Of a stretch of DNA of 64,000 bases, positions 43,203 to 51,953 are shown piece after piece. The DNA is from UBA6059 sp965227155. Lineage in GTDB: Bacteria > Bacteroidota > Bacteroidia > Cytophagales > Cyclobacteriaceae. The stretch is from positions 2,542,001 through 2,606,000 of the forward strand of contig OZ245731.1 in assembly GCA_965227155.1 (NCBI GenBank), given 5' to 3'. The notes under the pieces were generated by a model that was given only the letters and a program-made list of their open reading frames with translations, was not told the origin of the DNA and made no database searches. A program made the position numbers and the translations under genes. How positions within the stretch are numbered: the stretch's first letter is position 1; each line of letters starts with the position of its first letter.

Positions 43203-45314
43203 CTAATTTTTTTCTATACTCTCTTCTTGATTTTGCTCCTCAGTGCTTGAGGGCGATTGAGAATCTTCCTTTTCAACCTCTTCCTTTACACTGGATTTTA
43301 TAGCTTCCACATCAGGTTCTCCACTGGATTCAGCAGCTTTTTCTTTATCCTCTTTTTCTTCCTGCTTACCATTTGTATAGGATTGGTAATGCGTTTGGTG
43401 TTCAAAAGGTCTTTTACCAATCAATCGCTCCAGATCAGACTGGAATATGATTTCTTTTTCCAGCAACTCCTTTGCAATGGTTTCCAATTGCTCCTTTTTT
43501 TCGAGTAGCAAGTCCTTCGTTTTTTGATAAGCTGTATCAATGAGATCTTTAACCTCTTTATCGATCAGTTCAGCTGTAGCTTCAGAATATGGTTTTGTGA
43601 AGTTGTAATCGGATTGTTTGGAGTCATAATATGAAATATTACCGATTTTATTGTTCATACCATAAACCGTCACAATACTATATGCCAATTTGGTCACTCT
43701 CTCCAGGTCACTTAAAGCGCCTGTGGAGATTTTACCAAAAATAATATCTTCAGCAGCTCTGCCTCCAAGCGCCATGCACATCTCGTCCATCAGCTGTTCT
43801 GTTTGGTAAAGAAACTGCTCTTTTGGTAGATACTGTGCATATCCAAGAGCCGCTATACCCCTTGGCACTATACTAACCTTAACCAAAGGATCAGCATGTT
43901 CAAGGAACCAGCCGGCAACAGCGTGACCAGCTTCATGATAAGCAACAATCTTTTTCTCCTCAGGAGAAATAATCTTATTTTTCTTTTCAAGACCACCAAT
44001 AACCCTATCAATGGCATCCTGGAAGTCCTTCATTTCTATGGACTTCTTATCTTTTCGGGCGGCTATCAATGCTGCCTCATTGCAAACGTTAGCTATTTCT
44101 GCACCTGCAAATCCGGGCGTTTGGGCTGCCAAATTTCTTCCATCTACATCTTCAGCTAGCTTTAGAGGCTTTAAGTGTACTTTGAAAATTGCTTCCCTAC
44201 CTACGATATCCGGTTTGTCGATGCTGATTTGTCGGTCAAATCGCCCCGGTCTTAGCAGTGCTGAGTCAAGCACATCGGGTCGGTTGGTCGCTGCCAGTAT
44301 AATCACACCGGAATCGGTAGAGAAACCATCCATTTCTACCAACAGGGAGTTCAGCGTATTTTCTCTTTCGTCATTGGAACCAGGCATCTGACCTTTTCCA
44401 CGCGATCTACCAATTGCATCAACCTCATCAATAAATACGATACAGGGTGCTTTTTCCTTGGCTTGCTTGAATAAGTCTCTCACTCGTGCTGCACCTACAC
44501 CTACAAACATTTCCACAAAGTCAGAACCAGATAGTGAGAAGAAAGGTACTCCCGCCTCTCCGGCTACTGCTTTCGCCAATAAGGTTTTACCCGTACCGGG
44601 AGGGCCTACCAGTAATGCACCCTTCGGGATTTTACCACCAAGTTTGGTGAACTTGCCTGGATTTTTAAGGAATTCTACAATCTCCCTTACTTCTTCTTTG
44701 GCTTCTTCCAAACCAGCCACATTATCGAAAGTGATTTTAACTTTTGATTCTGCATCAAAAAGGGCCGCTTTGGATTTGCCAATATTGAAAATTTGGCCGC
44801 CAGGTCCTCCCTGTCCGGTCATACGACGCATTAAGAACCAAAAGCCAAATAGAATTAATATCAAGAAACCCCAATTGAGAATAAAGCTGGTAAAGTCAGA
44901 TCGCTCTTCTACGCGGTAGCCAATTTTTTGTGACTCATCTAATTGCGCCTCCAGTTCATTAAACTTCTCATCAAAATTCTCTGCGGAAACTATCTGGAAC
45001 TTGTAATGAGGACCATTATTAAGGGCGAAAGGATTCTTTTCCTCAAGCTCTATTTTGTATTTGGAGTTTTGAAGCGCTTCTTCTTTGAGGGTAACCTCTA
45101 CAGTTTTTTGATTGGATATCATCACCACATCCCTCACATCATTACTAAGCATCATTTGCTCAAATCTCTTGTAGCTGATAGTGATTGCTGAGGTACTGTT
45201 ATTAAAGTAGGTCACCAAAAATATTAGTCCCAAAAGACTCAATATTACCCACAGCTGATAATTGGGCCTCTGGGGTTTTGGTAATAGATTTTTCTTATTT
45301 GGCTTATCTGGCAT
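43203..45314 (-). CDS. ftsH: ATP-dependent zinc metalloprotease FtsH
   Basis: This inner-membrane AAA+ protease degrades membrane and regulatory proteins. Two membrane segments (LWVILSLLGLIFLVTYF; FILNWGFLILILFGFWFL) flank a periplasmic part. Walker A is GPPGTGKT, Walker B CIVFIDEVDAIG, the second region of homology ATNRPDVLDSALLRPGRFDRQ, the zinc site HEAGH, and LSDLERVTKLAY carries the third ligand. The 703-residue protein ends in a ~60-residue tail very rich in Glu, Lys and Ser, predicted disordered. It lies just downstream of rsfS on the same strand. Confidence 0.97.
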   Translation of the reverse strand: MPDKPNKKNLLPKPQRPNYQLWVILSLLGLIFLVTYFNNSTSAITISYKRFEQMMLSNDVRDVVMISNQKTVEVTLKEEALQNSKYKIELEEKNPFALNNGPHYKFQIVSAENFDEKFNELEAQLDESQKIGYRVEERSDFTSFILNWGFLILILFGFWFLMRRMTGQGGPGGQIFNIGKSKAALFDAESKVKITFDNVAGLEEAKEEVREIVEFLKNPGKFTKLGGKIPKGALLVGPPGTGKTLLAKAVAGEAGVPFFSLSGSDFVEMFVGVGAARVRDLFKQAKEKAPCIVFIDEVDAIGRSRGKGQMPGSNDERENTLNSLLVEMDGFSTDSGVIILAATNRPDVLDSALLRPGRFDRQISIDKPDIVGREAIFKVHLKPLKLAEDVDGRNLAAQTPGFAGAEIANVCNEAALIAARKDKKSIEMKDFQDAIDRVIGGLEKKNKIISPEEKKIVAYHEAGHAVAGWFLEHADPLVKVSIVPRGIAALGYAQYLPKEQFLYQTEQLMDEMCMALGGRAAEDIIFGKISTGALSDLERVTKLAYSIVTVYGMNNKIGNISYYDSKQSDYNFTKPYSEATAELIDKEVKDLIDTAYQKTKDLLLEKKEQLETIAKELLEKEIIFQSDLERLIGKRPFEHQTHYQSYTNGKQEEKEDKEKAAESSGEPDVEAIKSSVKEEVEKEDSQSPSSTEEQNQEESIEKN

Positions 45315-45372
45315 TACTTAGTAATTTATAATTCGGTTCAATAACGATATGGGAGGGTGGAAAGTTTAGCGC

Positions 45373-45747
45373 TTAGTCATCGGCAATCTCACTAATTTTT
45401 GCATCGCCCCACATTTCCTCCAATGCGTAGTAGCTTCTTTTATCCGGCTTAAAAATATGAGCGACCACATCTACATAGTCGATTAAGATCCATTCTTTAT
45501 TGTTTTTCCCCTCTTTTTTCCAGGGATTTTCTTTGATGGTCTTGTAAACCTCTTCTTCAATCGACTCTGATATTGCATCTAGCTGTGTGTCGGAGGTCCC
45601 GGAGCATAAAATAAAATAATCTGCTACAGCATTTTTAACTTCGCGAAGATCCATGATGGTCACATTTTTCGCCTTCCTCTCCTTCATTCCTTTCACCACA
45701 ATCTGGCTTAGTGATTCGGCATCAATAGCTCCGTTTTTTTTATGCAT
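45373..45747 (-). CDS. rsfS: Ribosomal silencing factor RsfS
   Basis: The 124-residue RsfS binds L14 on the 50S subunit and blocks joining of subunits under stress. NVTIMDLREVKNAVADYFILCSGTSDTQLDAI and WILIDYVDVVAHIFKPDKRSYYALEEMW are the family signature. It is divergent from birA with only about 39 bases between the starts, so both promoters must lie in that short space; a TATTTTTG box reads on the minus strand at 45775-45768. ftsH follows. Confidence 0.93.
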   Translation of the reverse strand: MHKKNGAIDAESLSQIVVKGMKERKAKNVTIMDLREVKNAVADYFILCSGTSDTQLDAISESIEEEVYKTIKENPWKKEGKNNKEWILIDYVDVVAHIFKPDKRSYYALEEMWGDAKISEIADD

Positions 45748-45786
45748 GCAATGAGTTTAGTTTTATACAAAAATACATAAAATAAG

Positions 45787-46548
45787 TTGCATAAAATTCT
45801 TGCCAAAACCCTATTCCTGGGTAAGAAAACTATTTTTCTGCCAGAATGTCCGTCTACAAATTCTGCTGCCATGGATTTTCTCAAAATTGGCAGTGCCAGT
45901 CACGGAACGCTCATCCTGACAGACAATCAAACACAGGGCAGGGGACAAAGAGGTAATACCTGGCACGCAGAGCCAAAACAAAACCTCACTTTCTCACTGA
46001 TTATTAAACCAGGATTTATTGTTCCGGCACAGCAATTTCAGCTTCACCTTATGGTTTCACTAGCCCTGGTAGATGTTTTGGATGAGTTTGTAAGTCCGGT
46101 TCGTATCAAATGGCCCAATGATATTTACATTGGTAAAAAGAAGATTGCAGGGATATTGATTGAAAATAATTTGCGAGGTGGAAAAATCGAAAATGCAGTC
46201 ATCGGCATAGGGCTCAATGTTAATCAGACCATTTTCCCCCATTTATCCTCTGCGACTTCCTTATGCTTAGTCACAGATAAGGTGTATGATAGGGAGGAGC
46301 TGCTGGAATTGATAGTGTTGAAGATTGAAAAGTATTTTTTGAAATTAAAGAATGGTGATGTCCAGAGCTTAAAGCAGGCTTATTTGAATAGTATGATGGG
46401 TTATAACGAAGCGCTAAAGTTTGAGGATGCCAGTGGTGTTTTTACCGGTATAATCAGGGGTGTCTCTGAGGCGGGACAGCTTATTGTAGAGCGAGCAGGT
46501 AATCAGCAACATTATGACTTGAAGGAAGTTAAATATCCGATTGAATAA
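45787..46548 (+). CDS. birA: Biotin--[acetyl-CoA-carboxylase] ligase (BirA-like)
   Basis: It attaches biotin to carrier lysines such as the one on the protein at 53288-53785. GRGQRGNTWHAEP (ATP/biotin loop) and KWPNDIYIGKKKIAGILIEN (catalytic Lys) are clear. At 253 residues it lacks the N-terminal DNA-binding domain, so it should not regulate transcription. A TTG start at 45787 is required: the first ATG would remove the conserved PSTNSAAMDFL segment. Confidence 0.9.
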   Translation: MHKILAKTLFLGKKTIFLPECPSTNSAAMDFLKIGSASHGTLILTDNQTQGRGQRGNTWHAEPKQNLTFSLIIKPGFIVPAQQFQLHLMVSLALVDVLDEFVSPVRIKWPNDIYIGKKKIAGILIENNLRGGKIENAVIGIGLNVNQTIFPHLSSATSLCLVTDKVYDREELLELIVLKIEKYFLKLKNGDVQSLKQAYLNSMMGYNEALKFEDASGVFTGIIRGVSEAGQLIVERAGNQQHYDLKEVKYPIE

Positions 46549-46570
46549 GAGATTCTTATTCGTATCTTTG
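46541..46570 (+). promoter_or_regulatory. ahcY promoter (TTG-N19-TAnnTTTG)
   Basis: TTG at 46541-46543 and TATCTTTG at 46563-46570 are separated by 19 bases, the Bacteroidota consensus spacing. The upstream element overlaps the birA stop codon. The ahcY ATG follows 29 bases after the -7 box. Confidence 0.65.
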
Positions 46571-46599
46571 CGTTTTTATTTAAAAAATCAAATTCTGGT

Positions 46600-47907
46600 A
46601 TGATTGAAACATCCGAAAATTTCAAAGTAAAAGATATAGCCCTGGCCGACTGGGGTAGAAGAGAGATCAAATTGGCTGAGGCTGAAATGCCTGGCCTTAT
46701 GTCTCTTCGGGAAGAATATGGTCCTTCTAAGCCATTGAAAGGCGCAAGAATTGCTGGCTGCTTGCACATGACTATTCAAACAGCAGTTTTGATCGAAACT
46801 TTAATTGAGCTGGGTGCTGAAGTTACCTGGTCATCATGCAATATCTTCTCTACGCAAGACCATGCCGCTGCTGCAATTGCAAAAGCAGGCATTCCGGTAT
46901 TTGCTTGGAAAGGGATGACAGCCGAAGAATTTGATTGGTGTATCGAACAAACATTGTTTGCTTTCCCTGATGGCAAACCACTCAATATGATCCTCGATGA
47001 TGGTGGAGACCTTACCAACATGGTATTGGATAACTACCCTGAGCTGGTGAAAGACATCAAAGGTCTTTCTGAGGAAACTACAACCGGTGTGCATAGACTA
47101 TATGACCGTATGAAGAAAGGTACACTGCCTATGCCAGCTATCAATGTAAACGACTCAGTGACCAAGAGTAAGTTTGATAATAAGTATGGCTGTAAAGAGT
47201 CATTGGTTGATGCTATCAGACGAGCAACAGACGTGATGCTGGCTGGTAAAGTAGCAGTAGTTGCAGGTTATGGTGATGTAGGAAAAGGTTCTGCTGCATC
47301 CTTAAGAGGTGCTGGTGTACGTGTAATTGTGAGCGAAATTGATCCTATCTGTGCATTACAGGCTGCAATGGACGGATTCGAAGTAAAGAAAATGGTCAAT
47401 GCAGTGCCTCGGGCTGATATCGTAGTAACTGCTACCGGCAACAAGGATATCATCACAGGTGATCACTTTAAGCTGATGAAGGATAAAACCATCGTTTGTA
47501 ATATTGGTCACTTTGATAACGAAATTGATGTGGCGTGGCTGAATACCAACTATGGTGATACAAAAGAAGAGATTAAGCCACAAGTGGATCTATACAATGT
47601 AGACGGTAATGAAATCATACTATTAGCTGAAGGTAGACTTGTGAATCTGGGTTGCGCTACTGGTCACCCATCATTCGTAATGTCCAACAGCTTTGCTAAC
47701 CAGGTATTGGCTCAACTTGAGCTTTGGATGTATGCTGATAAATATGAAAATGCTGTATATACCCTTCCCAAGCATTTGGATGAAAAAGTGGCTAAATTCC
47801 ACCTCGAGAAAATTGGGGTTGAACTAGAAACACTTAGCGAAGAGCAAGCAGAATATATTGGTGTAAGCGTTGAGGGCCCTTACAAACCAGAATACTACAG
47901 GTATTAA
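46600..47907 (+). CDS. ahcY: Adenosylhomocysteinase
   Basis: This NAD-dependent enzyme hydrolyses S-adenosylhomocysteine to adenosine and homocysteine, relieving methyltransferase inhibition. SCNIFSTQDHAAAAIAKAGIPV, VVAGYGDVGKGSAASLRG (NAD-binding GxGxxG) and CNIGHFDNEID are typical, and the C-terminal KPEYYRY closes the active site of the neighbouring subunit. The 435-residue length is normal. A good promoter precedes it and a bidirectional terminator follows. Confidence 0.97.
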   Translation: MIETSENFKVKDIALADWGRREIKLAEAEMPGLMSLREEYGPSKPLKGARIAGCLHMTIQTAVLIETLIELGAEVTWSSCNIFSTQDHAAAAIAKAGIPVFAWKGMTAEEFDWCIEQTLFAFPDGKPLNMILDDGGDLTNMVLDNYPELVKDIKGLSEETTTGVHRLYDRMKKGTLPMPAINVNDSVTKSKFDNKYGCKESLVDAIRRATDVMLAGKVAVVAGYGDVGKGSAASLRGAGVRVIVSEIDPICALQAAMDGFEVKKMVNAVPRADIVVTATGNKDIITGDHFKLMKDKTIVCNIGHFDNEIDVAWLNTNYGDTKEEIKPQVDLYNVDGNEIILLAEGRLVNLGCATGHPSFVMSNSFANQVLAQLELWMYADKYENAVYTLPKHLDEKVAKFHLEKIGVELETLSEEQAEYIGVSVEGPYKPEYYRY

Positions 47908-47927
47908 TTATAACAAGGAATATTTTC

Positions 47928-47960
47928 AAAAAGCCACTTTCATCTGTTAGTGGCTTTTTT
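47928..47960. terminator. Bidirectional terminator between ahcY and glycosyltransferase
   Basis: AAAAAGCCACT (47928-47938) pairs with AGTGGCTTTTT (47949-47959). T-runs flank the stem on both strands, so both convergent genes can end here. The stem overlaps the stop codon of the glycosyltransferase gene. Confidence 0.85.
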
Positions 47961-49047
47961 TATTTACTTCATTGTAAACCTCAAAAGTACATTGGCACAT
48001 ATGCTGAAGACTAAATTTTTCAAGATTGGCTTTAGCATTATTAATCAATTGATTAGTTAGGTTTTCGTCCTCAATTAACTTTAAACAATGCTCCGCAAGC
48101 AATGCATAGTCACCGGCAGGTGCCAGCAATCCGGTGCTATTGTGAATGACAATTTCAGGCACACCCCCCACGGCTGTAGCCACTACGGGTAGCCCCAGTG
48201 CTTGAGCATCTATGATGCTTGTGCCTAATCCTTCTGCGGCAGGAGTAGCCAGATAAATATCCAAATCCCGAAGCAGCTCGTGAACTTCATTTTGAAAACC
48301 AGGTAAAAAAATGATCTCATCCATTTGAAGTGACTGTATCAGTGCCTCCAGCTTCTGTCTTTCTTTGCCTTCTCCCAATACCACTCCGTATATGTTAGCC
48401 TTATGCTTTTCATTGATGACTTTAATAGTATTGATAAAGACCTCTATAGCCTTTTCTTCTGTTAAGGCAGCTGCACAACCCACAAGAGTGCAATCCTCCG
48501 GCAACTTGAGAAGAGCTCTCAGTTTTCCTGATTTTTTAATAGCAGCCAGACGTTTTATGTCAACGGCACTGTAAATAGTCTCTGTTCTGTCAGATCGTTT
48601 AATTGAACTTTTCACCTCGTGCTCGATGGCTTTGGAAACACATAGCACTTTTCGTAAGGTAGGCCGATTGAATTTCCACTGGGTAAAAATATTTTGCCGA
48701 ATAGGGAAAATCACCCTTCTATGGACAATAAATGGAATATTGGGAAGCCATAGACTTGCAAGAGCAACCAGTCCGTGAGCTTTGGCTGTATGAGCATGGA
48801 TAATATCAATCTCCCAATTATGGCACCGACCAATTATTCCTTTGATAGTTTGGAGATCAATACTGCCTTTAAATGGCAAGCTGATATAAGGTATTTGAAG
48901 TTGCTTGCAATACTTTTCTATCACACTCTTTTGCCTGCAGGCTACAAAATTTTCAATATCATAGCTATGGAGACCTTGCAATAGATTTAAGAGTTGCCGC
49001 TCCCCACCCCTGAGGCCCGGCTCTGAATTGACATGGAGCACCTTCAT
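47947..49047 (-). CDS. Glycosyltransferase, GT4-like (GT-B fold)
   Basis: The 366-residue protein opens HVNSEPGLRGGERQLLNLL (GG-E loop of the donor/acceptor cleft). The C-terminal part has LPGFQNEVHELLRDLDIYLATPAAEGLGTSIIDAQALGLPVVAT, the GT4 nucleotide-sugar motif. It should act in the cytoplasm on a lipid- or LPS-linked acceptor. Its start overlaps the upstream GT2 gene by 4 bases. The specific sugar is not known. Confidence 0.9.
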   Translation of the reverse strand: MKVLHVNSEPGLRGGERQLLNLLQGLHSYDIENFVACRQKSVIEKYCKQLQIPYISLPFKGSIDLQTIKGIIGRCHNWEIDIIHAHTAKAHGLVALASLWLPNIPFIVHRRVIFPIRQNIFTQWKFNRPTLRKVLCVSKAIEHEVKSSIKRSDRTETIYSAVDIKRLAAIKKSGKLRALLKLPEDCTLVGCAAALTEEKAIEVFINTIKVINEKHKANIYGVVLGEGKERQKLEALIQSLQMDEIIFLPGFQNEVHELLRDLDIYLATPAAEGLGTSIIDAQALGLPVVATAVGGVPEIVIHNSTGLLAPAGDYALLAEHCLKLIEDENLTNQLINNAKANLEKFSLQHMCQCTFEVYNEVNKKSH

Positions 49048-49808
49048 GTCAGTGGAGTATTTTTATACAGTGTATATGCTTTGGCATATTTGGCAAGCCG
49101 GTTATAGGCGGCAAGTGAACATACGATAAAGCCAGCAGAGCCATCAAGTATTCCCAATTTGAAAAAATAATTTTTTATAAAAGTAAAAGGAGGTGTGAAA
49201 ATCATTTTCCAAAAAGACTGTCTACCCTTACCCTGCTTTACGAGCTCCTCCGCTGCTATTTGAGTGAATTTATCCAACTGCAATAAATGTTGGCTGATGC
49301 TGTGGTAGCTATAGTGCAATAGGTCACCCTGTAATTTTTGTATGGTTACTGAGGGTTTGAGGACAATCTTATCATGGGGATTCACACCACCCCAATGGGC
49401 AGTTTTTTTATGGAACAAGCGAACTTTTGTGTCAGGATACCAACCACTATGCTTAATCCAGGATCCACAGTAGTTGGTGAGGCGATTCATACTACAGGCC
49501 TGGTATTCGGTTAGATGCTCCAATTTTTTGATGGAATCGGCTAAAGTATCAGACAATGCTTCATCTGCATCCAGTGAAAGTATGATATCATATTTTGCCT
49601 GTGTTATAGCAAAATTTTTCTGTTCTATGTGCCCCTCAAACTTATTCCTGATAAACCTGGCTTGGAATCTTGAAGCAATTTCCTCAGTTTTATCCGTGCT
49701 GTAAGAATCCACGATAACGATTTCCTTTACAATGTGTTGTAAAGAAGAAAGGCACCGTGAAAGGTTCTTTTCTTCATTGTAAGTAATGATCACAGCGGAT
49801 ATATCCAT
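49044..49808 (-). CDS. Glycosyltransferase family 2 (LPS core-type)
   Basis: The 254-residue GT-A enzyme starts ISAVIITYNEEKNLSRCLSSL and has LSLDADEAL as its DxD-type metal motif. SGWYPDTKVRLF and the following HDKI stretch are typical of WaaE/KdtX-like LPS core glycosyltransferases. It is the first gene of the two-gene operon with the GT4 gene (4-base overlap). It is probably involved in surface polysaccharide assembly. Confidence 0.88.
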   Translation of the reverse strand: MDISAVIITYNEEKNLSRCLSSLQHIVKEIVIVDSYSTDKTEEIASRFQARFIRNKFEGHIEQKNFAITQAKYDIILSLDADEALSDTLADSIKKLEHLTEYQACSMNRLTNYCGSWIKHSGWYPDTKVRLFHKKTAHWGGVNPHDKIVLKPSVTIQKLQGDLLHYSYHSISQHLLQLDKFTQIAAEELVKQGKGRQSFWKMIFTPPFTFIKNYFFKLGILDGSAGFIVCSLAAYNRLAKYAKAYTLYKNTPLT

Positions 49809-49910
49809 CAGCTACGTTAGGGTTTAAGTATCCTGATTCAGATGCAATCATAAACTAAACCATTGAAAGATCGTAAATATGGGTAATCCAAGTAAGTAAT
49901 TAACCGTAAC

Positions 49911-49920
49911 AGAGGAGGAC
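49911..49920 (+). promoter_or_regulatory. Strong Shine-Dalgarno of the ECF sigma gene
   Basis: AGAGGAGGAC ends 4 bases before the TTG at 49924. Strong SD sequences are unusual in this phylum, and this one decides the TTG start. Confidence 0.65.
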
Positions 49921-49923
49921 AAA

Positions 49924-50496
49924 TTGAAAGGTATTCAATACAATGAGAGGGAGAAGGTCGATGTATTCGATAATGAGTTTATGCCTCACATTGATTCCAT
50001 GTACAATTTTGCATACAGGCTTACTTTTGATGAAGACGATGCAAAGGATCTTGTACAGGATACATATTTAAAAGCATATCGCTTTATTAATTCATTTCAG
50101 AAAGGAACTAACGCCAAAGCATGGCTGTTCCGAATCTTGAAAAACAGCTTTATCAATGACTACCGAAAAAAGAGTAAGCAACCCGCCAAGGTTGATTACC
50201 AGGAAGTAGAAAGTTATTACAATTCTGATAATGCTGATGAGGCCATTACTCCCGATCTGCGAGTAGATGCGCTTCAGGATATGATAGGCGATGAGATTTC
50301 CAATGCATTGAATTCTTTGGCCGTTGATTTTAGAACAGTCATTATTTTATGTGATTTGGAAGGATTCACCTACGAAGAAATGGCTAAAATTCTGGACATC
50401 CCAATTGGCACAGTTAGATCCAGACTACACAGGGCCAGGAATTTGTTGAAAGAAAAGCTAAGAACCTATGCCAATAGCATGGGGTATAAAGATTGA
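49924..50496 (+). CDS. ECF-type RNA polymerase sigma factor
   Basis: The 190-residue sigma-70-family protein has region 2 (YRLTFDEDDAKDLVQDTYLKAYRF ... KAWLFRILKNSFINDYRK) and region 4 (LSLAVDFRTVIILCDLEGFTYEEMAKIL-type helix-turn-helix, then IPIGTVRSRLHRARNLLKEKL). The start is TTG with a strong ribosome-binding site. A small zinc anti-sigma gene follows at 50535, so activity is likely controlled by it; redox or envelope stress is a possible signal. gmk and nadD follow on the same strand. Confidence 0.93.
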   Translation: MKGIQYNEREKVDVFDNEFMPHIDSMYNFAYRLTFDEDDAKDLVQDTYLKAYRFINSFQKGTNAKAWLFRILKNSFINDYRKKSKQPAKVDYQEVESYYNSDNADEAITPDLRVDALQDMIGDEISNALNSLAVDFRTVIILCDLEGFTYEEMAKILDIPIGTVRSRLHRARNLLKEKLRTYANSMGYKD

Positions 50497-50534
50497 ATTT
50501 TTAAATATACCTGACACCTAACAATCTACTTACA

Positions 50535-50792
50535 ATGGCACATGAATCAGAGAATGGAAACTGTAGAGAGGTAAGCAAATGCATCCATATTTTAAACCTG
50601 ATGATGGATAATGAAGCCTCCGAAGAAGAGGAATCTTTCATTAGGGATCATCTGGACAGCTGCATAGAATGTCTCGAACAGTATGAAGTAGAAAAAGAAT
50701 TCAGAAGTCTGATAAGGAAAAAGCTTGCGCACAAAAAGGTGCCTCAAGAACTCATATTGGAGATCAAAAATAAAATTGCACAATCTGCTTAG
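50535..50792 (+). CDS. Small zinc-binding anti-sigma factor (ZAS/RsrA-like)
   Basis: The 85-residue protein has a Cys (CREVSKC or KCIHILN) near residue 16 and then HLDSCIEC, the H-x3-C-x2-C of the zinc anti-sigma domain. There is no membrane segment, so it is a soluble regulator. It starts 38 bases after the ECF gene and ends 9 bases before gmk. It should hold the ECF sigma inactive, perhaps until thiol oxidation; this is inferred from the family. Confidence 0.85.
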   Translation: MAHESENGNCREVSKCIHILNLMMDNEASEEEESFIRDHLDSCIECLEQYEVEKEFRSLIRKKLAHKKVPQELILEIKNKIAQSA

Positions 50793-50797
50793 TTTTG
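50790..50797 (+). promoter_or_regulatory. Putative -7 box before gmk
   Basis: TAGTTTTG matches TAnnTTTG and ends 4 bases before the gmk ATG. No -33 element is clear; gmk may instead be read from upstream. Confidence 0.25.
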
Positions 50798-50801
50798 CGC
50801 C

Positions 50802-51374
50802 ATGCAAAATGGCAAAGCATTTATCTTCTGTGCCCCTTCCGGATCAGGCAAAACCACAATAGTAAGACATCTGATTAATAAGTATCCATCTCTGGGATTC
50901 TCCATATCTGCCAGTACAAGAGATAGGAGGGGAAGAACCGAGCAAGATGGCAAAGACTATTATTTTCTTACCCCAGATGAATTCAAACAAAAGATTGATA
51001 ATGATGAATTCATTGAATGGGAGGAGGTTTATGAAGGTAACTACTACGGTACCCTCAAATCTGAAATTGACCGAATTTGGGCAGCTGGCCGGCATGTAAT
51101 TTTTGATGTTGATGTAAAAGGTGGGCTGAATCTTAAAAATTATTTTGGTGATAAAGCGCTGGCTGTGTTTGTTAAAGTTAATGACATGGAAACCTTAAAG
51201 CAGCGACTGATGGATAGAGGCACAGAGTCAGAGCAGAGCTTATCCCGACGATTATATAAGGCTAAATTTGAAATGTCATTTCAGGATAAGTTTGATCATA
51301 TCCTAATCAATGAAGATCTGGAGAGTTCATTTAAAGAAGCGGAATCGCTCATTGAAAATTTCCTAAATCCATAA
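50802..51374 (+). CDS. gmk: Guanylate kinase
   Basis: It phosphorylates GMP to GDP. The P-loop is APSGSGKTTIV near the N-terminus; STRDRRGRTEQDGKDYYFL binds GMP, and EWEEVYEGNYYGTLKSEI and VIFDVDVKGGLNL are the usual conserved blocks. The 190-residue length is normal. The nadD gene starts 3 bases after its stop, so they form an operon. Confidence 0.96.
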   Translation: MQNGKAFIFCAPSGSGKTTIVRHLINKYPSLGFSISASTRDRRGRTEQDGKDYYFLTPDEFKQKIDNDEFIEWEEVYEGNYYGTLKSEIDRIWAAGRHVIFDVDVKGGLNLKNYFGDKALAVFVKVNDMETLKQRLMDRGTESEQSLSRRLYKAKFEMSFQDKFDHILINEDLESSFKEAESLIENFLNP

Positions 51375-51377
51375 AAA

Positions 51378-51953
51378 TTGCAGGTAGGCCTTTATTTTGG
51401 TTCTTTCAATCCTATTCACATTGGGCACCTGATCATTGCCAACACAGTATTGGAATGCACACTATGCGATGAGATATGGTTTGTGGTATCTCCAAGAAAC
51501 CCTTTGAAAAGCTCAAAATCTCTTCTGCATGAATTTGATAGATACGACATGGTGCAGCGGGCTATCGAAGACAATTACAATTTCAGAGTTACCGATGTGG
51601 AGTTTAATATGCCGAAACCCAGCTATACGGCAGACACGCTGGCCTATTTGAGTGATAAGCATAAGCAAAAACGCTTTGCCCTCATTATCGGAGAAGATAA
51701 CTTGACTTCATTTAAAAAATGGAAGAATTATGAGGCCATTCTGGAAAACTACGGTCTCATAGTGTATCCAAGACCCGGGGAGAAATCAGATGAGACAATC
51801 AAAAAACACCCCAATGTTACGCTTGTAGAAGCCCCGCTTCTGGACATCTCTGCCACATTCATCAGGAAAATGATTAAAGAGGGAAAGTCCATCCGGTATT
51901 TGGTGCCGGATGGGGTTGCAGAGCTAATTCATGGTAAAAAGTTTTACCATTAG
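51378..51953 (+). CDS. nadD: Nicotinate-nucleotide adenylyltransferase
   Basis: NadD makes deamido-NAD from nicotinate mononucleotide and ATP. VGLYFGSFNPIHIGHLIIA is the nucleotidyltransferase GxFxPxHxGH motif, and SATFIRKMIKEGKSIRYLVP is the closing ISxTxIR-type motif. The protein must start at TTG 51378, since the motif begins three residues later. A perfect hairpin, ATGGTAAAA/TTTTACCAT, covers the last codons (51931-51950) and may help end transcription before the convergent frr. Confidence 0.93.
   Translation: MQVGLYFGSFNPIHIGHLIIANTVLECTLCDEIWFVVSPRNPLKSSKSLLHEFDRYDMVQRAIEDNYNFRVTDVEFNMPKPSYTADTLAYLSDKHKQKRFALIIGEDNLTSFKKWKNYEAILENYGLIVYPRPGEKSDETIKKHPNVTLVEAPLLDISATFIRKMIKEGKSIRYLVPDGVAELIHGKKFYH

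Noticed and set aside
43896..44919. Plus-strand open frames within ftsH
   Set aside because: ftsH on the minus strand explains the region completely; the frames are Ser/Pro-rich shadows.
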